Assembly (NCBI RefSeq): GCF_937616625.2
Contig: NC_065575.1
Coordinates: 2,301,501-2,365,500, forward strand
Length of the DNA stretch: 64,000 bases
From: Mercurialis annua
Taxonomy: Eukaryota; Streptophyta; Magnoliopsida; Malpighiales; Euphorbiaceae
Reading direction: 5' to 3'
Positions 11,581 through 21,638 of this stretch are shown piece after piece (within the stretch, counting starts at the first letter, position 1; the number at the start of each line of letters is the position of its first letter). The position numbers and the translations under genes are program-made. Below the pieces are notes generated by a model that searched no databases, was not told the origin of the DNA, and worked only from the letters and a program-made list of their open reading frames with translations.

Positions 11581-12330
11581 TTATTTATAAAAATATAGAA
11601 ATAAAATAGTTATAATCTCATAAAATTAAAATTATTAAAATTATTAAATTTATATTTAAATTAAATAATATTAATTGTATTAAAATTTTATAATTTGAAT
11701 ATTCAATGACAAATTTAAAGTTAAAATTATATTTATATAATTGAAATATTTTTAAATGTTTAGTAGGTCGTATTAATCGTTTAATTGTATTAATCATGTT
11801 ACTTATTTATCTTAATGTGTTAATCGTGTTAGTTGTTTATTAATTTAGTCCCACCCATTTTTCAACATACATTATTATTATTACTACATTTAAATTTACA
11901 TATTAAGAAGGAAAGAAATAATGGTAGTTATACATTGAAGTGTTGGTAAATATTAAATTAAATTTTATTTATTCCGTCATTTATTATTTTTATTCATTAT
12001 AAATCTATATTTTATAATTAATTATATATTAGTTGGGGCGGGGTAAATTATACTTTCTGTTTTTTCACTATTTTTTGCTAAATGCTAACCATCTATAAAT
12101 TTCAATTCATATCTTAATATCTATAAACTTTTATTTAATAATTTAATTATTTTTAATGTTATTTATGCGTTGTTTTTATCTATTTTAGTGATGTGATTTG
12201 TCAACTAAAGTTCTACCTGGCTGGACGCCTTTAATTTCTGCTAATGCCACGTGATAAAATTCAAAATTTTAGACGATTCGGTAAAATTTCAGTTGAAGCA
12301 CTAAATTATTAAAATTGACGAAAATAACGA
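11581..12330. other. Intergenic, AT-rich
   Basis: No coding or RNA gene seen. It contains the right part of the decayed repeat interrupted by Helitron copy 1, then plain AT-rich sequence. Confidence 0.35.
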
Positions 12331-12334
12331 TATG

Positions 12335-12511
12335 AACAACTTGGTTCAAGAGATAAGCTATTTGGTATCGCTTAAATAGGTCTCAGGTTCGAGTCTTGTG
12401 AATGCAGAAAATTTCCACTAGAAAACTCACCTACCATTCCAGGTGTGCGACGCAGGTTGGATCCGTATTAGTCAGGGCGAAGTCCTAAAAACCGGATGGG
12501 CTTAAAAAAAA
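12335..12511 (+). mobile_element. tRNA-derived SINE candidate
   Basis: A polymerase III-like A box (TGGTTCAAGAGATAAG at 12342-12357) is followed by a strong B box (GGTTCGAGTC at 12386-12395), the spacing of a tRNA head. Unlike a tRNA gene, no acceptor stem closes. The sequence instead continues for about 110 bases of non-tRNA body (TAGTCAGGGCGAAGTCC, CCGGATGGGC) and ends in an A-rich tail after GGGCTT. This is the plant SINE plan. Exact ends and TSD were not resolved. Confidence 0.65.
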
Positions 12512-12992
12512 CTCAAATAAATTTTATTTAAAAATTAAAGTGTAAATCGAATTTTAGAGACAGCCTAAAGAGACGGCCATGGATAATTAATTATAAATTG
12601 GCCGTTGCAGTAAAAATCAATTTTGGATGTTGAAAACTATCTCACGAAAAGATAATTCAAGGGGTTATTTGTTGACTTAAAAACAACGACAACGTAAAAA
12701 TCCTTATGGAAATGAATATTCAAATGACTTGGATAAAGATAATAATCATCCCAAAATCTTAAAAAAAGACAAATGTCTATTTTTTGGATTTAATTTGCGT
12801 CATCTAGTTCAAATAGTATATAATCTTTTATTATTTTAAATAGATTGCGGTTGCGGACTTGCTTAATAAAAAAAGTGTTCTTCTTCTTAAAAAATTAAGA
12901 AACCAAATGATGGAATGGAATAATTCACAAACCACATTACTAACTTTTTTCATTGTTGTCACTGATACAAAAGTTGAACAAGCCAAATACTA

Positions 12993-13888
12993 GGCTAATA
13001 ATCATCTATGGCTTCTGATTTTAGAAATCCGATTATTAAACCCTATGATTTTTTAAAACGATCATCATACCCCTAAAACCAAAAAATCGGCGATTTTAAA
13101 AAAAATGGTGATGTGGCAGCGGTTTTTTAATGTCAGATCCAACAAAAATTTGACCCTATATCAGCCCATGTCAGGTGACACCTCTTCATAACCCAAAAAA
13201 CCTAAAAAACCCCAAAAATTCAATTAAAAAAATTAAAAAATACTCAACCCAAACCCAATTAAATTCAACCCAACCACTACATCCATAACCGCTAGCCATC
13301 ACCGCCACATATCTCCAGCCACCACCGTCTCAATGGCCAGATTTTTTTTCCGGCCTTATTCTTCATCAAGAAGAACAAACTCAAGTTGGGTCTGTTCTTC
13401 ATCAAGAACAGATCCAGATGAGTCTATTTCTGATGAAAAATGGATGGAAGAAGAAGATAGCCGGTCAGAAAAAATTCCAGTTGTGGAAGCGGCGACGGGA
13501 GGGTGGTGGTGACCGGAGAGCGGTAGCTGGAGAATGGTAGGGCGGTGGTTAGGGGTGAAGTGGTTTGATCAAGTTTAATTAGATTTGATTTGAATGGTTC
13601 GATTGGGTTGGGTTGGGTTGTTTTAATTTTTTTTAATTGAATTTTTTGGGTATTTTGAATTTTTAATAAGGTGTCACCTGACACCAGACATAGGGTCAGA
13701 TTTTTGTTAGTTCTGACATTAAAAAGTTGCTGCCACGTCATCATTAAAAAAAATTCGCCGATTTTTTTTGTCTAAGGGGGTTTTATTGAGCGCGCCACAA
13801 ATATCATGGATTTTAGTGATCGTTTTTAAAGATCAAAGGGTTTAGTGATCGGACCCCAAAAAATCAGGGGTCATGTGTCATTATTACC
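12993..13888. mobile_element. Mutator-like (MULE) non-autonomous element with long inverted repeats and 10-bp TSD
   Basis: The element is flanked by the perfect duplication CCAAATACTA (12983-12992 and 13889-13898), within the 8-11 bp typical of Mutator-like elements. Its ends are long inverted repeats: left GGCTAATAATCATC, right (complement) GGTAATAATGACAC. Complementarity continues inward for about 280 bp per arm, for example AATCGGCGATTTT, GTGGCAGC, AATGTCAGA and GTCAGGTGACACC on the left against their complements on the right. The middle (about 13280-13560) is unpaired, holds a small internal duplication around CTTCATCAAGAA and has no transposase. It could be called a foldback element; the TSD supports MULE. 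Confidence 0.88.
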
Positions 13889-14402
13889 CCAAATACTATG
13901 TAATTTTTGGTAGGGTTTTTGACAGATCTGTGGCTACGGACTTTTAAAAATACAGTTTTGTGACTGATTAGGAATTAATCCCAAATTTATGCCTGGGAGT
14001 GGGACCACCTAATCCGCGAAATAATTTCGCAGATCATATTAAGTATTACTTTAATGCCATCCGCGATTCCAAATTGCGGATGGCATTAACAGATTCCAAA
14101 TCGTGGGTTGCATTCTAAAAATGGGGACTGAGAGCCCTTATTTTCCTCACAACTCAAACTCTCTCGACATATAATTTTCACTCGAGCGGGTTTTATTTTT
14201 GTGGCGGTTCTATTAGGAATTTATTTTCGAAGAGTATTATTATTTTAGCACTATTGGAGGACTACAAGAGGTAAATTTACTTTTCATTTTTTATTGTTAT
14301 ATTAAATTAGAAAAAATAGGTTAATATAATTTAAATGTTAGGTTTTGAATTATTTATTAATATGTCATATTTTTCAATTAGTTATTGTTAGCAAAAATAA
14401 TA

Positions 14403-14665
14403 CTCCTTCCGTCCCATTTAAAAAGGGACATATCCCATTTTTATTTGTCCCACTTAAGAAGGTCATATCGTGTTTTCTGTGCCAATTTATATGAATGTTC
14501 ATTTTTTACCCCCTTTTCTCTTTCCATAATTAATGACTATTAATCTATATACAAAATACAACACTATCATAAATATGGGTAAAATAAGAAAACACTATAA
14601 TAGTTAATGTTTTTTTAATATATGTGAAAAAGTCATTCGTCCCTTTTTAAACGGGACAGAGGGAG
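14403..14665. mobile_element. Stowaway MITE nested in the MULE
   Basis: The ends are CTCCTTCCGTCCCATTTAAA and the complement CTCCCTCTGTCCCGTTTAAA, typical Stowaway (Tc1/mariner-derived) termini. TA duplications lie at 14401-14402 and 14666-14667. At 263 bp it is AT-rich and without coding. It lies between the MULE left repeat and its transposase remnant, so it inserted after that MULE was in place or in a progenitor copy. Confidence 0.9.
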
Positions 14666-14876
14666 TAGGTGTTATTGTAGTTTATTGAGAAATTGTAATT
14701 TAGTGAAATATTAAGTATGTTGATTTTTATATAAAAAAAAAATAAAGACTATGAAAAAATGACGAATAATAGTAAACACTATGAAAAATGAAAAAAAAAA
14801 TTGCTCAAAAGATTAGACTTTATTTAATGAATTTGAAAAATGATATAAACTAAAATAAGTGTAATGTATATTTATT

Positions 14877-15345
14877 TTGACAAAATTTGTAGCAATAGCG
14901 ACTATGAACCTATCGTTTATGATATGGTGCGATTGCCGCATGGTAAGCTCTCCGGCTGGAGTAGAATATCAGGGCGGCCGTCAGATGGATATGCCAATTA
15001 TTGATAGGATGAATTTTGAAGAGTTGAGAAATATTGTGTATAAGGGCAGTCGCTACGGCTGGAGTAGGATACCAAAATCATAGAAATTTTGCGGCACGGG
15101 AAATTGCCAAATATGTGCGGAGGGAAGTGATGGAGCAGCGTGACATACGCGTTAATACCCTTATTGCTGGCATTTGGGATGAACATAGAATGAGGCCTCC
15201 ATATAAAAGAACCTGGTATGTAAAGGAGAAGGCAATCGCTTCTGTTTACGGGAACTGGTATGAATCGTTCAGATGTATTAATGACTTAATGCATAATATG
15301 GTTCACGTAAATCCTGGTTCATTCTGGCATGCGGAAGGTGAATAA
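14877..15345 (+). pseudogene. MULE transposase N-terminal remnant, frameshifted
   Basis: Two overlapping frames. The first (14877-15083) contains SSPAGVEYQGGRQMDMPI and MNFEELRNIVYKG, resembling the N-terminal module of plant MuDR-type transposases. The second (15034-15345) contains AAREIAKYVRREVMEQRDIR, then YKRTWYVKEKAIASVYGNW and VNPGSFWH, the conserved segment just before the MULE catalytic domain (R-x-W-x-AKE-x-AI-x-x-YG-x-W). The frame changes near 15040-15080, and the stretch normally between these modules is missing, so the gene is both deleted and frameshifted. I assign it from family pattern memory. Confidence 0.7.
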
Positions 15346-15435
15346 ACATGTTTAACGGTGAATTAAACATTTTCTATTATAACTTTAATACTTTCTATAT
15401 TATTTAACGTAGGCGATGATGTTTACATTAACGGG

Positions 15436-15870
15436 ATGTTTCAGCCGAATATTATAACGTTCGTCAGAATGTTTTGGACTTTCTTCCCGATGGTTGCTGG
15501 ATTTCGATTCTGCAAACTTGTTCTGTTCGTCGATGGGACCAATTTGTATGGGTCCGTCCTTCTACAAACAGTCCAGGTCTCGGGGGGGGGGGGCTCTTTC
15601 GAGGAGTTACAGTCCAGCAGTATTCAGTTTACGGGTCCGTCCTTCAACCTCCTTCCGCAGTCACAGGAGGCGCCCACTACTGCACCGGCTGTAGATGATC
15701 AGGAGCTATCCCATGACGACGATCACGAGAGCGAGGGCCCGCCAGTTGACAGACCGGGTGACAGACAGTATCACGATCTGACTGAGAGCAGTATGCGCCG
15801 CAGACAAGATGTGGGGTACGATATGAGGACTCGAGTAGAGAAGAACACTAGATATCGAGATTGTTTATGA
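15436..15870 (+). pseudogene. MULE transposase catalytic-domain start fused to an unrelated C-terminal tail
   Basis: The frame begins with VRMFWTFFPMVAGFRFCK then LVLFVDGTNLYG. This is the start of the MULE transposase domain, normally F-x-R-x-FW-x-F-x-P then VDGTHLYGKY, including its first catalytic Asp region. Immediately after, the sequence switches to a low-complexity tail through a run of G (around 15581-15591). The tail has many Q/S/P and acidic residues (DDDHESEGPPVDRPGDR) and ends RYRDCL before TGA. GGGTCCGTCCTTC occurs at 15549-15561 and again near 15633-15645, one on each side of the G run. Most of the catalytic domain is absent, so no active enzyme is expected. Confidence 0.65.
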
Positions 15871-16462
15871 TTTTGTTGTTTTTTTAAGACACTTTAAACT
15901 TTGTAATCCTACTTTACTTTATCGACTATTCCGTATTATTATATCGTTCATCATTTCATATTGTTTATGCAATTTGTAATTTTTGTATATACTAGTAAAA
16001 ACAAAAAAAATATTATACAATGCTAACTAAAAAACGGTTTTTATATCTTATTAGAATTTTAACAAAAAAATTTAAAAACACAATTTATATAAAAACGCTA
16101 ACTAAAACAATTTTTTGATATCATACCAATTTTTTAAAAAAATATTAAATTAGCAATGATTGGGCATAATAATGCCCAATCATTGTCTCTTCCCAATCAT
16201 TTGGGGAGACAGATTACTGTCTCCCCAATGATTGGGGAGAAATTCAATCCGCGATTTAATATCGCGGATTGCATTAAACAGCGTTAATTACTCTGAATTG
16301 AGTAATTAACCCAATCCGCGATATTAAATCGCGGATTGCCACCCAATCCGCGATTTAAAATCGTAGATTAGGTGGTTGCAGGCACTAATTTGGAATTAAT
16401 TTCCAACCAGACACGAAATTGAATTTTTAAAAAGCCCGTAGGCATAGATCTGTCAAAAATCC

Positions 16463-17289
16463 TTTTTGGTAAGAGTTACTCTCGGTTTTCTTTTGATCTC
16501 CACAATGATGGTTGTCTTTTCTTTTTTAAAAAATTTGACATCTTTTGAATTGAGGGTTTTTAAAATCTATGGATTTTAATAAAATTGATACATTCTAAAC
16601 CAATGGAATTTAAATTTATAGATTGTAAAATTCCATCGATTGGATTGAAAATAAAATCAATGGATTTTTAACATAATTTTCCTTCCAATCTTATTTGGTT
16701 AAATAACAGCAATCCATGGATTTAATATATTTTTTCCATTTCTACGCTCGGTTAGATATTTAAACACTAATCATTTTATAGCAAAAGGCAAATTTTTCTA
16801 TAAAATAAGATCAAGATTAATATTAAAAATTAAAATAATATTTTATGCTTTTTTTTTTTGCAGAAAACATAACTATTGATAAATCTAAAATATGAATAAT
16901 TTGCATAGAACATAGTTATTGATTTAAAAAATACATATGAAAGGAAACTTATAGAATAATAATTGGCCAAACTCTTGGCAGCATAACAATCTTTTTTTAA
17001 GAGATGTTCCTATAAACAAATAGGTAAAAAAGACGGTAAAAACTGATTTAATTACGGTTAAAAAATAACTAAGGAATATAATTTTTTTATTAGGGGTAAT
17101 TATGGAAAAAAATAAATAGCATAACAATTTATCATTTATAAAAAATGGTAGATTTATACTTTTCCATCTAGGAGGTGGAAAATCAAAACCCTCAAAAATG
17201 ATGAATTTTAAAAAATGAGAAAATTTATAAATTTATGGATTCAATTAATTTTTTTCTAGCCAAACGATGGATTTGTCTAAATCAATATA
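16463..17289. other. Intergenic, repetitive AT-rich sequence
   Basis: No gene. The stretch has recurrent ATGGATTT/AAATCCAT words in both orientations (about 16550-16740 and 17230-17290, resuming at 17815-17850), suggesting an older decayed inverted-repeat element interrupted by Helitron copy 2. I could not fix its ends. Confidence 0.35.
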
Positions 17290-17811
17290 TCTACACTATA
17301 TATAAAAGCACGGATGGGGGGTGGAGACAAGCAAATTTACTGAATAATCCTTTTCAGTTTACTACTAAATAAATGTTTTATATTCATTAACTAATTAGCT
17401 ATTTAATTAATCACTATTGTAATTAAAGTCCTAATTAGAATAGGTAGCTAAATTATCTCCAATTTAATTTTTAGTATGTAAACAATAACTAAATTGTCTT
17501 CAAATTAGTAGGAATAGCTATCTTTTAGTTTGATTAAAATACAAAATTAAAATATTGTATTTGATCAATATATTATTATTTAAATTTCTATTTTATATTT
17601 TTAAAGATAAATAAAATTAAGTTAATTATTTAATTATGGTTATTATAAAACTAAAATAAGAATAAATTCAGTAAAACATTAACCGGATATATTATATTTA
17701 CTTTTGCTAATAATTCTAAATAAAAATTGATATAATTATAATAAATTTACTAATATGTTCATTGAGAAGTTACGTTACGAGTCACGTGCATAGCACGTAA
17801 TGCGAAACTAG
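17290..17811 (+). mobile_element. Helitron-like non-autonomous element, copy 2
   Basis: It starts TCTACACTATATATAAAAG and ends with the same ACGTGC-ATA-GCACGT hairpin and AATGCGAAACTAG terminus as copy 1. It sits between A (17289) and T (17812) with no TSD. At 522 bp it is slightly shorter than copy 1, with small internal deletions in the AT-rich middle. The shared start (AGCACGGATGGGGGG, GCAAATTTACTGAATAATCC) and shared 3' end identify one family in the same orientation 6.3 kb apart. Confidence 0.85.
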
Positions 17812-20387
17812 TTGTTTAAAATCCATTGTTAGAATCCATCAATTCAACCGGTGCCTTAACCATTTTTAAATTCTAAATTTTGAATTTATTTTGATTTCAT
17901 ATATTAAGCCCAACTTAAATTAGTTATTTAATTATAAAAAAACAACGAAAATTATTTGAATAATAGCGAAAGATCTAGAAATTAGGACTTTGTTTTTGTT
18001 TTTGTAATTATGGTTTTATACAATAATAATAATCTTATAAAAATTTAATATCGCTATTTTGATGTGATTTAAAATAGCTATTTTGGTCTAGGAAGTACGG
18101 ACACTTTAACATAGTTGTGTTTTTTCGTTTTGAAAATCAAAAACTCTTAGAATATCTCAAAATTAATTTCAAACATTTCATACTGTGTTAGTAAATATTA
18201 AGATTAGAACTTAATAAAAACTTTAATATATATCTACAAATGAAAAATTAATCAGTTACATAATAATTATATTATTCGAATTACCTATAATATATTTTAT
18301 ATTCTAAATTTTGTTGAAATATATAATTCTATATCATTTATACAATTCTAATTATATTTATAAAATTTGCAAATAGTTTATTATTTATTATGAATCCAAA
18401 TTATTTAATTGATATATTTTAGTAGTTGTCATAAATGCACGAATAAAAATTTAGTATATGATTGAAACACATTGAATATCGTTTATAACGATGGACCGAG
18501 TCCCACAAAGGTTCAGTTAACGAAGCCTACCTTAGGACTCGCCCTGAAGAAACTGACGACGCGCATTGACATGTTTTAATATTAAGAGATTCGTATATCT
18601 AATAGTATACTAATACATACCTCGCCCAAAAAAAATACTGATGGAATTCTCATAGGACTCTGCCAAAGCACAAAAAACCGACCTCTAACAATACAATCTT
18701 GATAAGAGATTGAGTACAAAGTCAACTACAATATAATAATCAACAAAAGAATCGAGAGGGTGAGAACTTCTATATCTATCAAATATATTCTCCTAAATGG
18801 AAGTAAAGAGCAAGATATAAAATCTCGAGACTTAATATATATTCAAAATAAAATTAATTCCAAAATTTAAACTACGTCATCATCCCCCACCGTCCTTTCG
18901 CACTCAAACCACCTCCACTCTCACTCCGACCGGCCATCACGGTTCGTCTTCTTCATTGGAGAAGACGAAAAGGTCTCTCATCTTCTCCATTGAAAAAGAC
19001 GAGCAAGTCTCATCTTACCGGAGAAGACGATTTTGTGTCGTCTTCTCCACTGATGGAGATGATGAGATCAGTTCGTCTTCTACATTGAGAAGACGAACAG
19101 TGGTGGCCCCCGAAGGGCAACTGCGGCTAGAATGTGAGAGGGCGGCGTGGGACTAGAATGTTGGGATGAACTTATCTCGAAATAAAAATAAAGTTTCGTG
19201 ATAAATTAAGACTTAATTTAATTAAATATAATTTTAAATTAGTTTTAATAAATTATTAAATAATTACTTAATTTAAATCTAGGTCTAGTTAGATTCAATT
19301 CAATTAATTAAAAATAAAATTAATTTAATTAGTTAATTAAAAAATATTAATTAAATTTTAAATATATATGAATTTTATAATAATATAATTAATTAATTTG
19401 ATTTAAGATTGAGTTTGATTTTTATTTAATTATCATGTGATTGGTTGGATGAGAGGTGTTGCCAGTCAACAATTCGATGAGTTGGCAATGACGTGACATA
19501 TATGTTGGTAAAATATTTGTTCGGTTCAAAAATGGCTATAAAATACCACAAATGTACTAAAACGTGCTAATATTATAATATCGAATAACATTCTATTAAA
19601 TCGTAGATTGAATTTCTCTCACCAGTGCTTCCCCTATCCGATTATCAAAAATAACTCTTCAATAATAAGTAGTAGGGTGGGGATTTTTGCACTCCACCAT
19701 TTTATAATTGCACTCCATCTTCAATTTTAAAATGACTTAATTATCTTTTACTAAAATTCAACTAATTTTTATTTCTTAATATTTCACAATTTTTTTTGCC
19801 AATCTTAATATTTCACAATTGAGTTCCTTTATTTGTATTTTTTAAATCCTTAATTATCATAATTATATCTGGTGACTTACTATTGGTTCTAAAGAATTAT
19901 ATTTTTTAATCATTTTAATCTTTTTTTTATAATTGCTCATTTTAATCTTTTATATTATTTATTCATTTATTCTAAAATATTTTTTTTATTTTAGTAAAAT
20001 GACAATTCAATAGTAATATTTAAATAAACAATTTTTTTCTTATGTATGTATAATTAATTTAGATAAGTTAAAATTCTAAAAAAATCTTAAAACTCTAAAA
20101 TTATATATAAACCATGAAGAATTATAAATGCTTATAAAAGTTTCGTATAGAAACATAATACTATATTTACAATTTCTCATAAAAATATCAATTACCCATC
20201 AGAAAAATTGAAGTTACCCAATTTTTTATAGTTCAGAAAATTGATTCTGAATTTGTATATTTTAAATTAACATTTCCATGTGTAGAAAATGATTTTTTAT
20301 TTTTGAAAATTTAAGCTGCAAACCTATATACTTAAGGAAGTTTGGGCCAAAATAATAACAGTAAACATAGAATAACGAAATATAAAA
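17812..20387. other. Gene-free AT-rich region
   Basis: No supported gene. Around 18490-18560 there is a less AT-rich block (GACCGAGTCCCACAAAGG, GACTCGCCC), and around 19440-19640 a block with a TATA-like CTATAAAATACC. They may be decayed LTR sequence, but I see no paired LTR, primer site or protein domain. A short open frame at 18956-19156 is made of inverted GTCTTCTCC/GGAGAAGAC words and is not credible as a gene. Confidence 0.35.
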
Positions 20388-21155
20388 GGCACGATGACAA
20401 AAGTACCTAAAATTTTAAAAATATTTATAAAAATACATGTAAACTTTTCTTATTTATAAAAATACGACTGATTTAAAATTAATTATAAAATTACCAAAAA
20501 ATGAAAATTAATTACAAAAGTACGATTTGTATAATGTCGGTATAATTATGGTATAATTTTGGAATATTAAAACTATAAGTCAGATAATTTAAAAATAATA
20601 TTTGGTTTATTATTGGTATAATTTTGGTATATTTTCGGTATATCGATTATAAATTTTTATATATATATTTTTAGTTGATAATATGTATATCTTTTTATAT
20701 GTATTTTTTACCATAGTTGGTAATGAACTAGAGAATTTGTATATTGTTGGTATAATTTTAGTATATTGTTAGGTTAATATTTAGTATGCGATGTGGTGCA
20801 ATGTTGATGTAATAATAAAATATCAGTATATTTTGATGTGGACACTCTTGGTATACTGTTGATATAATTTTGGTATATTATTAATTTAATTTTTAGTGTA
20901 CGATTTGATGTAATTTTGGTAAATTTTTATTTAATATTAATAAAATCTCAGTATGTTTAATGTTGGTAATTTTGGTATAATGTTGATATAATGTTAGTTT
21001 ATTAGTATACTGACATTATACCCACAGTATACACCGTATGTTTGATATTATTTTTTATTTTTTTGTATTTTTGTAAATATTATTAAGATTTGTGTAAATA
21101 AAAAAATTCAACATGAATTTTTTTTATTTTTTTTGTTAAATGGTGTAATTTCCTC
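20388..21155 (+). mobile_element. Mutator-type non-coding element, copy A, 9-bp TSD
   Basis: A 768-bp AT-rich element is flanked by the perfect duplication AATATAAAA (20379-20387 and 21156-21164). It begins GGCACGATGACAAAAGTACC and ends GGTGTAATTTCCTC. The interior is dominated by variants of TTGGTATAATTTTGGTATA. Essentially the same sequence lies inverted at 35498-36274 with a different 9-bp duplication, proving independent mobile insertions. The two ends are only weakly complementary (GGCACGATGACA against GAGGAAATTACA), so it resembles the class of MULEs with degenerate terminal repeats. No transposase. Confidence 0.85.
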
Positions 21156-21638
21156 AATATAAAAAGATGAAAAATTAACGAGTTCCAGTAGAGAATAAAT
21201 TTCCCATGATTGAAAAACTTTTTTTTTTCTCAATCAAGTTGGAATACATGTGGCTGCGCCATTGGTTCATTAATGCCTTGAATTTCATTACACTATAAAC
21301 AAATAGAAGAAATTAATGTCACCTACCAAAAACAAAAATAAAATAGTAAAATAAAATTTAAGTTTCTTCATTGACTGGCTTATGCATAATATTATGCTTT
21401 GATCTCTTCTTCAATCCTCCCATCTTCTGTTTCTTGTTTCTCTATCCATTTGTTTCAGTCAAACATCAAATTCTTATGATATGGACCCTTATAATTATTC
21501 AACTTTTAATTTGACATTTTTATTCAATTGCTCCTTTCACTTTCAAAACTTTCAAATATACACCTCATTTCCTGCCTTCTTTTTTCTCATCTCCATTTTC
21601 ATACTCTCTGCTTCTTGGGGTGGCTCAGTTTTTCAATC

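Larger units (their letters stand above)
13913..16462 (+). mobile_element. Mutator-like transposon with decayed transposase and 9-bp TSD
   Basis: The perfect 9-bp duplication TTTTTGGTA flanks the element (13904-13912 and 16463-16471). The terminal inverted repeats begin GGGTTTTTGACAGATCT on the left and GGATTTTTGACAGATCT on the complement of the right end. They extend past 100 bp, through TTAATCCCAAATT/TTAATTCCAAATT to ACCACCTAATC. The interior has two regions with MULE transposase similarity (14877-15345 and 15436-15870), both incomplete, and a nested Stowaway MITE (14403-14665). The right subterminal region (16150-16380) is packed with palindromes built on AATCCGCGATTTAA and CCCAATCATTGGGG. 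At 2550 bp it is much shorter than an autonomous MULE, so it is an internally deleted derivative. Confidence 0.9.

Noticed and set aside
12335..12420. A functional tRNA gene (A and B boxes present)
   Set aside because: No acceptor stem or anticodon arm can be closed; the sequence continues as a SINE-like body with an A-rich tail.
13424..13744. Open frame on the minus strand in the first MULE
   Set aside because: Spans the unpaired centre and one arm of the inverted-repeat element; no transposase or host domain seen.
18956..19156. Open frame of 66 codons starting MEKTKRSLIF
   Set aside because: Built from inverted GTCTTCTCC/GGAGAAGAC words, no recognisable domain, no promoter or splice context; judged a repeat artefact.
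18480..19680. Possible solo LTRs (blocks with GACTCGCCC and with a TATA-like CTATAAAATACC)
   Set aside because: No matching second LTR, no clear TG...CA borders with 5-bp duplication, no primer-binding site or gag/pol remnant.
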